Below are positions 52,201 through 62,427 of a DNA stretch of 64,000 nt, in pieces. The notes beneath the pieces are model-generated. The model saw nothing but the letters and a program-made list of their open reading frames with translations, was not told the DNA's origin and made no database searches. Origin of the DNA: Atopsyche davidsoni (taxonomy: Eukaryota; Arthropoda; Insecta; Trichoptera; Hydrobiosidae); the NCBI GenBank assembly GCA_022113835.1, contig JAILWY010000023.1, positions 2,170,001-2,234,000 on the forward strand, read 5' to 3'. Position 1 is the stretch's first letter; every line of letters begins with the position of its first letter. The translations under genes were made by a program, and so were the position numbers.

Positions 52201-52860
52201 TTTTTGTGTATATAACAGCGACCGTATTTATACAAAGTGACGTCAATCAAACGTGTGGGTGGTAAAAAAAAATGAAACTGGAGAAGTTGCTGTAAAACTT
52301 TTTTCATGAAAGTTCAACATTCAATGGCAGCTCCAAAATGCAATCGTATAAAATCTAAACTTATAAGGTCAATGAATTTTTGCTACATTTTTGTGTAGAT
52401 CAATTACAATTATATATAAATTTTATTGTTTCATCAAATATAGTGTTTGCCGCATGTTTAATGACTTGTTTGAGATTTAAAAAAAAACTCTCTGCCTGTC
52501 TTTATTTTTCATCATCAGCTCCGATTTGTGATAAAAAACTGGGTTATACAGATATATTTTTAAGAGAAAAGGCGTTGTCGTCCCTCTTCCCCTACTGAGG
52601 TGTTTTTTTTATTTATTTAGTTTAAATATTGATGAAAAACAAAAGGTCTACAAAAGCTCCATTCAATCAGATACCTGATTTACTTTACAAGAAATATGCA
52701 GGTAGCTGATAACTTTTCATACTGAAAACATTTCACATTAAAAAACATTTAATACTCAGTTTGCCGACCGCAAGTTGACATTGTGAAACCTCAAAGCCCC
52801 AACTAATTACAGGTGCGATAACGAACGATACATTACCTGCAAATCGCATTCAGTGTCCCT

Positions 52861-53075
52861 CACTCTAATTAAGGCCTGAATCTCGGAAAGTCCAGGTATT
52901 ATCCAATAACCCGCACAACGGCGGTAATAAAGACCCTGCCATTAGGCAGGTACACAAATCACATATTGAGTGGGGTAATGCACACTAATAAAGCCCCGAA
53001 ACCTGGAATAACCGGGGATTATTCAATCAGCTTGTTGGACAGTGATAAATGCCCTGCCATAAGGCTAAGCTCTCC
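52861..53075. promoter_or_regulatory. ~120-bp direct duplication with homeodomain/Caudal-like sites
   Basis: CACTCTAATTAAGGCCTGAA at 52861 matches CACACTAATAAAGCCCCGAA at 52981, and CCCTGCCATTAGGC at 52934 matches CCCTGCCATAAGGC at 53052: two copies about 120 bp apart. Repeated TAAT and AATAAA(G) motifs lie within. Position 5 kb upstream of eve suggests a possible enhancer (inference only). Confidence 0.35.
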
Positions 53076-54209
53076 TTAATAACGGTCAAGTTTTAGGTAA
53101 ATTTTAGAATTTATAACGAACTAGAAATTTAGTACGCAGCATACTTACAATGGCCGGAATATAAACGATGCACACCTTATTTTTTTAAGTGTGTAATTTA
53201 TGTAAAAATATTTAATGATTTAATAATATTCTTGACTACATTAAAGTACGAAATGAGCCATACTTTTCTGGGAAGAACACATTAAAAATCATCACAAATA
53301 TTATGAGACTAACGCCTGATAACTGACTTTTGTCTTTCTAGGATCTGTCTGATAGTAATTAGATATATTTGGTATTTTAAAAATATATTAATCGTGGTGT
53401 TGAAACAAGTTTATCAAAATAAATATTTGAATAAGTTCAATTCACAAACAAATATTCATCATATAAGGTTTTAGTAAAAAAAATTGAAAGTACATTTAAA
53501 ATACAATAACATGAAAACAACGAATGTTTTCTTTATTATAAGAAATTTAACTATTTAATTTTTATCAATTAAAAATGAAATACTATTATTTAAATATATA
53601 TTTACTACATAACTTTGATTTTTTTTTCAAAATGTTTTAGTGGTTCTCATGTTTATAACTATGTTTTATAAGAATTATTCACTCACTTAGTCGGCATGCG
53701 GTGAGGGCAAGCAGTGCATGCAAGGGTGGACGATGATGTGGTTTATTTTGGTACCAATGGGCGACCGCTTATTTCTTGTTTAGCGTATCAGTGGCGTGCG
53801 GTGAGTTCGTAATCAAGGCAAGCAGTTTTGCTTACTGATCCCTAATAAACCACACAAATTACTTGTTTGATAAATAATATCGTGGAATACATTCTAGCGT
53901 TAGTTTTAAAGGCGAGTAATGCTTTATTTTTTGCATGGATATATATTATAGAAAGCAGTCTCTGATACAATAGCCAGTAGTTAACAATATGTTTTTATTA
54001 ATATTTACAGATTTTCCGAGACAAAACAAAAAACCAATAGGAAGAGCATTCCGGCGCATTCCCTGCCAATGCGTGGACCTGGAGGAACGTCATAGAAATA
54101 ATGACCGTCAATAAGTGTTTATATTGTCACAATAAACAGTTCAGGGACTTTCTAAAGGACTGTGAGCTCTTTGTCCGGGTCTGTTTTTTGTCTGACGAGG
54201 AGCCGCCAA

Positions 54210-54280
54210 GGGGCGATGGGGCGGAGAAGCCATGGGGCGGAGGGGCCATGGGGCGGAGGGGCCATGGGGCGGCGGAGCGG
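54210..54280 (+). repeat. 16-bp tandem repeat (GGGGCGGAGGGGCCAT)
   Basis: About four partly degenerate units in AT-rich DNA. Open frames through it are artefacts. Confidence 0.8.
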
Positions 54281-57200
54281 GGTGCTGAGCGGCGACTACC
54301 GTTTCTGCATTTCTTGTTATTTATGTGGGACGGACAAGCGATTGTAAAATAGATGTCTTTATTGCGGAGAAAATTTGCTCTACAGCCTGACTACAAAACA
54401 ACACACACTTTAAACTGTCCAAAACTAAAATATACTTTGAAATATTTAAGTCATTTTTTAAACGAGACACACGCATAGTTAATTGAGATTATAACACAAG
54501 TGAGCTGTAGTATACGTAAAACTGCTTTGCGTCTTAATGTATTAAATATTTTATTGACAGTCTAAAATTTAAAGATATGTAAATTAAAAAGTTTTTTAAA
54601 CTACCAAACATATTCACTAGTACAGTAAAAAGTTTTTGTCTTCGATTGCTGATACTTCGAAATAGTAATAAAATTTGCAAAATTCATTATTTCAACAACG
54701 TATCTACGGTTTATGAAGTGCTAAAACACGGCTGAAGATTTGAGAAACATTATTTGTATAAGCAGATACGCAAACACACTCGAAACTGCTTTTTTTTACA
54801 AGCAACCAGTGCGTCGGGGCCGGCTTTCCGGTCACCGTGCGGCTGGTAGCAATAAACTCATTTAGGAAGGTAGTTAGCGAGGACTCGCCCTAAATCATAT
54901 TCCGCATCCTTTGGCGCACCTCGCCGCCCCATTGGGGCCCCAATAAAGATACAGCCTGCTTATAAATATCCCGCCGGACAATGCGCACACTGTATATCTT
55001 GCATTTGTTCCGTGAAATGCGGCCGGTCGTTCTTGTCAACGGACGGTAGTAAAACATAGCAAGGGCCGATTTTTTGTTTGCCCAAAGGTTCATTTGTTGC
55101 TCGATTTATTTAGACATCATGACATTGGTTTGGGTAAAGGTGCTGCGCTCCTGTAAGCCATGTTTCTATACAAATTATATGTTAGAATCTAGCTTTAAAT
55201 ACAAACAAAAACCGAATGGGTTTTAAATTGATAATTGTACTTGAGCGGTGTGTTTTTTTCTGTTTTTAGAATACATACTATATATTGACTTATACAGATA
55301 TCGTCTAGTGACTATACTTGCTGATTTTCATTGTTGCATCTTTAATCCTAGTTTTGCCAGTCTATCAAGTAACAGAAACTAGTCATGCCAACAAGCATCA
55401 CTAAATATTTCACTAAACATTAAAACTATAGAACTATCACCGACTATTTTCTATACGATTATATGGGAAAATGTAGATTATCTATTGATATGATTTACTT
55501 CCACGGTTTTGAAAAGGTTTACTACATAGCTAATATAAATAAGTATTTATAAATATAATCTTTAGCATAAAATATAGATAGTGTTAATTGTTCACGTTTT
55601 ATGAGATTCATCAATAAACTTGCAAAAAAACAAATGTCTCTTTCAACGCAGAGGTTGTTTGTGATTGTTTTCTATTCAGAACATTTATATTTACTATAAC
55701 TTTAAAAAGATTTAATTTAAAGTGTCGTTGAATAGTAAAATTTAATAATTTTTATCAATAATTATTGTTTAGTAATTTTGTCTACAATTTGAGAGGTTTT
55801 AAGCAAATAAATAATTTAATTAAAATAATTCGGAGATCTTGAGAGTTCTAAAATTATAATTTAACCTCAGTAGAAGATGAAAATATGAAACTAAATATTT
55901 CATTTGTAAATAATAATAATAAAACTAGAAAAAATATGAGAAATTTTCCAAAAACACATAGTTAATGTTGGAAAATCTTGGCAATGAATTTATAATCTAT
56001 CAGTTAATTGAAAAAAAAAACTTATAACAGTATAAAATAGCTATCACAATTATTATGAAATTACGTTGTTATCTAATAATTTATGGTTTCGATAAAATAA
56101 TAATATTTTTACTGTAAATACTTTCAAATTTATAATAACATTTTTTTATGTCTTATATTTTTGTATGTCTATCATTAATATTTAAAAGTGATTTTCAAAG
56201 CATAGGCTGCAATTCAATACAGTATTATATTATATTAATACTATTGGAATACTTTAAAAAACGTAGTATAGTATAATACAGTGAGTTATTATCAAACAAT
56301 TAATTTATACATAATTTTTTTCCTGAAAAAACATAACAATTCATAGGCTCAGTTATTTTGGCCCTTTTTAAATTTATTTTATCCCTAGCTATTACTGTTT
56401 AAATAAGGGCCACCCCATGGAATTTTTATTTACGCTTGTTTTCCATATATTCATCTGTTATGTCTACATATAGAGATATTGTCACTTAATATATATAATC
56501 GATGTAAAACCTACATAGCTAACACATGAAAACTCCAATGGCAAGTGAAAAAAATGCCATCACAGCGAAATTTGCTAGCGTTGTTTACTAAAACGATTAG
56601 AAATAAGTAAGTGGGTATTTATGATTCTGGGACTTATAATTTTTGGAAAACACGGAATAACCAGTCATGTCGGTGTTGCTAGAGAGCCAGGACAGTGCGG
56701 CAGTCTAACGGGAACCGACTCGCTCATCGGCACCTTTGATCCAATCAGTCGGCGCGCATTCCCGAGAAGGGGCTCAGAGATGTTTGGGAGTCACAATCGG
56801 CTAATGTGGCATAAGCGGATTAGGGTTCGGTGCTTCGCAGATGCGATTTTTTGAATGCTTAAATGGATTACCCGAGTATTTACCGACAAGAAAATTGCTG
56901 GCGAGACATAATATAGAATGTTGACACCGATATTGGTTTAAAACTCGACTACAAAATATATTATTGAATTAGCTAATTAATATTTAGGGGATGCAGTGTG
57001 TAGCACTATTTATCGAAACATTAATTTTTATATGTAATCTGCTCCGTAACAGTATTTAAATAAGGCCGAGTAATGAATTGGTGAAATAAAACAGGTAGGT
57101 TAACTTTTTTATTTAAACATATCCCGTGCGTAATAAAAACAAAATAAAAGTTACTGCAGAAGCCATCTTTTAGGCTTAAAAGGAAACCTGAAATAACAGC

Positions 57201-57899
57201 GGCCCAAAAGCGAGCCAATTTAATGGTGTAATGAAAATAAATTTTATATCGAAACTAACCTAACCTTACCGCTCGCCATCCCTCTCCCAACTTACTTATT
57301 TCATTTTCTCCGACGTGTTCCGTTATGCCCCATCATACCCTTTTATGCTCCAATTATCCGCCATTTCATTCCCGCAAGCCCGGGCCGAGCGGGCCAGAAA
57401 GGGACGGAGTATAATTATCCTCATAATCCTCCGGTTACTCCATCCCGCTCGCGCTCCACCCGCAAGTACGGCGCTAGACAGAGAGCGGGCTAATTTAATT
57501 CCCAAAGCTGTTATTACGTTTCTAATATTCCCGAGTGATGCCGTCTTCTTTTTATTGCGGCGGACGCGATGCGACAGAAAGAGATGGCGCGTCATTATGT
57601 CAATAATGATCCCACTCCCGCGTCCCTTTTCAAACGCCCGCTCCCGAGCGGAAACAAGCGAGATAGAAAATTCTGCAATTCAATGCCTCTGATTACGAAA
57701 CCGCCATTGTTTAAGAAAAATCTTATATGTGCTTCTCTGTCTTTAATATGGGGGATGAAAGAGAAGGGTGCGGAATGGACTTGAATTTCAAAGCATTATT
57801 GGCAGGGAGAATTGTTTCTCGTAGCTCATTGGCCGAGCGGGATAAGAGTGGGCGGTAACCTTCGTGACCGCGCCTCAGTGGTTCTGTCACTTAATTTTC

Positions 57900-57935
57900 T
57901 ATATAGAATACAATCCTCAGCAGGAGCAATCAGTC
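57900..57935 (+). promoter_or_regulatory. eve core promoter: TATA box and initiator
   Basis: TATATAG at 57900-57906 lies 32 bp ahead of the A in an insect-type initiator TCAGTC (57930-57935). This predicts transcription start near 57932 and a 168-nt 5' UTR to the eve ATG at 58100. Confidence 0.7.
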
Positions 57936-58099
57936 GCTAACGAACGCTTGACGAGTGAATTACAAACTTTCTGACTTTAACGCCATTTTGAGATCGTGAG
58001 TTTCGGATAGGTGCGGCAACTGACTGTTGACTTTGTGGCTCTTCGGTGTTGACACGGACTTTTGTTGAGTGTTGAGTTGGAGATCTTCTGCATTTCGTC

Positions 58100-61000
58100 A
58101 TGCAGGGTTTCCGGAACTACGGCGTGGAGATGCACAAGGCCGGAGGCGTGGAGCTGCTGCCCCAGTACCCCATGGGGCCCCACTCGCCGCCGGAGTCCCC
58201 CAAGAGCAAAGGTATTTATATTCGACACTAACCATACATCAAAATTAATTGTGTGTCATTATTCGACAAGACAATAAATACAAGAAAAAGTTTGATTTTA
58301 CGCATGTTTTTATTATAGACAATAACATCGTATTTATAATATCCCACGTCTTGATTAAATCATTACAACCCGCAGGAGTTATTTTTTTTGCATATGGTTT
58401 GTTGTTTTGCACCTGTTTATTTATAAAATAAGAATTCTATTTTTATTAATAGATACATGTTATGTTTTACGTATATGTATTATCTTGGCACAGTTCTATC
58501 TGTAAATTGTATTGTTCAATATACCTACATGTTCAAATATAAAAAAATATATAGATTCAAGTATTTTGTTTATAGTATTATGGTTTTTATATATTTAAAA
58601 ATATTTTTTTAATTAATTATACCATATAAAAAAATAATTTCGATTCTATATTTAATAAATCAAGATTTAAAAATTTCATGTATCCAGTTTTAATTATTTC
58701 AATATATTTTAAGTTTTTGTAATACTTTTGAAGTAATTACATAAAATAATCACATTCGGTACTCCTAACACGTAGCATATCTATATTATATATATATATA
58801 ACCACGTTACCCTATTAAAACATATCAATATATATTTATTCTCGTAAGACGGATGGTATGTTTTAAATATATTTTTTTAACATACACCGTAATAGAAAAA
58901 CAAATATTTTTTTCTCTATATCTTGATAACATATAACAAAATATGCATATCGTATGTAAATAATTTAATATATTACATCCACACATAAACATGGATAATT
59001 TACATCAAAAACTCTTGTATCTAACAATAAACTTTCAATATAAATGAATTTGCTCTAATAAATTTTGCGCGTGTATAGATTAATTTCAATTTTATTTGAG
59101 ATAATACTGGCATCGTCTGCACATAATCCAACTGCTTGAATTTGTATGATTACTATTTTGTAGATAAATAATATAACAGTCGTAACAAGTACATGTTATA
59201 ATAAATTTTACAGCACTGTAAAATCAAATATGCTCTATACTCGTCCTTATCTTGGCCAAATTGAGGTTTTATCTCAAAAGTATTTTAAAACAGCCCTAAA
59301 GATATTCAAATCTCAGCTCGGTCTCCTTGCAGACAGCATCCCTTGCAAGGTCCCGTAGCATCCCCCGCGCTCCGAGGTTTATGACTCTCGTGCTTTATGG
59401 GGGCAATTTGTGGAGTTTTTGAAGAAATGCGATCGGATTTATTGCGTGGGACTGTTGGGGACTTGCAACTTAATGATTCTCTTTGACCAGCCGACGGTTC
59501 CCGGAACTGCCGGTGGAAAGGCCAACCCCGTTTTAGAACTTTGCTTTCCAACACGTGGTTTCTTCAAACTTCAATATTTCGGATAAAATAAACAGAATTA
59601 GTTTTAATTTTGGATCAAGCTTTATATTGAAATTAGTCCAACGTAACCAAAAACTGATCGGTAACAAGGTAATAGCGTTCTCTTCGCATATAGCAAAATT
59701 AAAAAAAATATCCATAGAAAGGATGATATTAGAAAATTACAATTGCATCAGCTTTTAGCTTTAGCATTAGCAATTGATTCATACTTGTAATGTAAATATC
59801 CTAATAGGTTTTCACGTTTGTCCTCCATGTTTAAATTATAATAAAAACAAAATACGTATTTATAAACTCATTATTCAGTTAATGGAACTGGTATTTATTT
59901 TGTAATACTCCATTTTAATATAATAAAATAAAACCAAATGGTTTTGGAGACTACGTTAATCATTAACGTAGTCTCCAAAACATTTTGGTTTTATTTTATT
60001 ACTCATTATTCAGTTTGCTTAATTTGAATTCATTAAAATAAAATCGACTTAACCCTTGATAATAATATGGCAAAAACTATATACTTTCAGCACTAGCGTA
60101 TAACGATTCAATTTTTTGCACCGGACCACGATAGCTGAAGAGACATGAGCTCTAGTTCAACTGTCGCAAAAAGCGATGATTTTCCTCGCCGTTTCACGTA
60201 ATTTTTCAAAAGTTTCAAAGGTAGTTGATATATTTTTTCAAAACTTCCAAGCTACAAATCACACGGCATTGTTCAAATGATATTGATGGGGCACAGAGAC
60301 ACGTCGACCCCCGGAGCTTGGCTCGTGGCTGGCCATTGTGTTGCCATCCCATGCAGGGCAAACGGACCGAAGTGTCTTAATGACCGTCGGTTTGTCAACA
60401 CGCGCCGCTGGTGTTGCCATATAGTTAAACCGGCCCATTAATGGCGACCGCGAAAGCACTTTTATAATTCCGCGACAGATGCATCCACCGACTGATTGTG
60501 GATTGATTTGTTGCTACCACACAACCAACAACCGAACAGCGTTAATTTATTTTGATTTTATATAAATCGAGTTTTTATTCGGCAGCGTGTGTAGCCAGCT
60601 CAAATAGTTCATTTTTATAAAACGACTTTATAAATATAATGAAACAATTAGAAAATCCTCTCTCCAATCGAGCTGTTGTGGCACTATTACCAGATTGTTT
60701 TCATGTTAAAATATTTTTTTTATCCGTATCGTATGTGCATTGCGGATTATTTAATATAAATCTGCTATGTCTATTTTTTGATTAATGTCAATCAGATGCG
60801 TATTTATTACCCATTACGGGTTTATTATATTATTACTAATATGATTAGGCACATTAGTATGAACTAATGTGCCTAATCATATAAGTAGTAATAAATCTGC
60901 TACTCGAAATTTTATTTTATCTTTAAAAACTTACTGCGCCACCGTCTTTTACTAAAAATCACTAACTATTATATCAGTGAAATTCTTTATGTCTCGTAGT

Positions 61001-62427
61001 TTTAATCATTGAACAATTAAGCGTTTTTAAAAATTAATATTATTATATATACGCTCAGTTTATAAAATCATGATCAACAAAATCGATGCTAAGCATTATT
61101 TCTAGAAAACAATAAATATTAAATATTTAGTTTACCTTAAAACTCTTTAAAAATGCCTTTTTTGAATTGTTGAATACCTATTAGGTTTATAAAATCCGTC
61201 TGCTTTATTATTTGGTCAAAATAAAATAGCAACAGAAAAAAAAAATCGTTGCAGCTCCATTGATAAACGTTCTGTCAAATTCCTTTCGTTCCATTGTGCT
61301 TAAAATCTGGTATCTCTGGTCACCACCCCTAGCGAGGGGAGGTAATTGGTTGATTTAATCGGTCATTTCGATCGATTAATTTCGATATCGAATGCGAGGG
61401 TGGCCGTCGCACAATCGAACAATTCGATTCGCGACACGCGCGACAATGGGGGTTTAAATCTGTCGACCTTAAATAATGACAAAGGCAGATCGTTGCTAAA
61501 TTGTATTACTCTTTGTGAAACGATATTGGTGATATAAATTGCCTGGCGAATTAAGCGATACTTTCAATATTTAGATGTTAGTGTAGCTTTATGCATTGCC
61601 GGCAATTAACCGATTTGCAAAAAAGAAGACTATCGGCTAATTTATTCTGCCACTTCTGTTTATATTCCCAGAGAAAAAAAAGTATTCTCAAAACAATTAG
61701 TTTGGAATGATTTATCTCGCGGTAATTAGTGGGACCGTTGTTGACTTCGGAGGGTGTCTAGACGAGTCGAGTGGCCGAGTGGAGTCTGAGTCGTGGGACA
61801 TCTGCCGGGATGTGAACCCTGGCTCGGGACTTCCTATTGCACTTGAACAGCTTATAACAGACCACTCACCTACCCAACCTTCTTGGGTCTTGTTGTGTAA
61901 TAAAATATGGCTATTAACAGTTTTAAACGGTTTCAACAATCTCAAATATTCAGAACTCGTAAAATCAAATGAAAGATTTAATTAAGTTGCTTTTTGTTAT
62001 TTTTATTATTTTTTGCCATAAACTATAATTTATAAGAATACTATACAGGACTTGATACACCTTGATTGGGTTTTTACCATGAAACAGCGGAGTGGAAGTA
62101 ATTAATTCACACGTGAAACGACACAAAAGTCCTTGATTTTTTTTCACAATTTCGGGGAGATTCGAAGCCTCATTTTCATGTTTCTTGTTGGTTGTTATTT
62201 TATTTAATATTTTTATTTTTATTATAGAATGCAGCAGCCCTGGACTGGACGGCTCCTCTGGCGGTCTCGGAAGCACCGCGGACCCCAACATCAGGAGGTA
62301 CCGCACCGCCTTCACCAGGGAGCAGCTGGCCCGCCTGGAGAAGGAGTTCTTCAAGGAGAATTACGTCTCCCGTCCCAGACGCTGCGAGCTGGCTGCCCAG
62401 CTCGGCTTGCCCGAGTCCACCATTAAG
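58100..62427 (+). CDS. eve: Even-skipped homeodomain factor, exons 1-2 (partial at right)
   Basis: Pair-rule transcription factor of segmentation, later used in neurons; Evx family, a nuclear repressor. Exon 1 58100-58211 ([20 protein letters not shown]... SPPESPKSK) and exon 2 62228-62427 join in frame to 104 aa. Residues 59-104 are homeodomain positions 1-46: [45 protein letters not shown], the eve/Evx signature. A GTAAGC donor follows directly, so the intron falls between homeodomain residues 46 and 47 and the recognition helix (expected VWFQNRR) is on an exon beyond base 64000; I searched 62428-64000 and did not find it. The start is the first ATG downstream of the predicted transcription start. 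Intron 1 is 4.0 kb. Confidence 0.95.
59290..59550. promoter_or_regulatory. Candidate intronic enhancer of eve
   Basis: G+C-balanced block in AT-rich intron with GTTTATGA, CTTTATGGG and GGATTTATTG (Caudal/Hox-like sites) and GATCGGATTT. An enhancer role is inferred only from composition, motifs and position. Confidence 0.3.
59921..60001. repeat. 81-bp palindrome in eve intron 1
   Basis: TAATAAAATAAAACCAAATG GTTTTGGAGACTACGTTAAT is followed directly by its complement with about two differences. Fold-back element-like. Confidence 0.85.
60510..60601. mobile_element. TTAA-family MITE copy, degraded
   Basis: TTGCTACCACACAACCAACA at left and TCGGCAGCGTGTGTAGCCAG at right match the family ends. The outer left end is missing. 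Confidence 0.5.
60831..60893. repeat. 63-bp palindrome in eve intron 1
   Basis: GATTAGGCACATTAGT pairs perfectly with ACTAATGTGCCTAATC across ATGA, with imperfect extension on both sides. Confidence 0.85.
61740..61830 (+). repeat. tRNA-like SINE fragment
   Basis: GAGTGGCCGAGTGGAGTC is a good A box and GATGTGAACCCTGGC a degenerate B box at Leu/Ser-tRNA-like spacing. No intact cloverleaf. Confidence 0.4.

Larger units (their letters stand above)
52201..57899. other. Intergenic upstream of eve, right part
   Basis: AT-rich with several more complex blocks: the duplicated block at 52861-53075, a 16-bp tandem repeat at 54210-54280, and more G+C-balanced stretches at 56640-56870 and 57250-57880 close to eve that have the look of regulatory DNA (TAATCC, AATTAT and CATTAT motifs). 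No exon found. Confidence 0.45.
58212..62227. other. eve intron 1
   Basis: AT-rich for the first kilobase, then alternating with more complex blocks at 59290-59550, 60250-60480 and 61320-61520 that contain TTTATG, TAAT and TAAACC motifs and look conserved in composition. Two palindromes (59921-60001, 60831-60893), one TTAA-family MITE copy (60510-60601) and a SINE-like piece (61740-61830) are also present. No extra exon recognised. Confidence 0.5.

Noticed and set aside
57315..57692. 125-codon frame just upstream of eve
   Set aside because: Lies in the eve promoter region, no domain, opposite-strand frame equally open.
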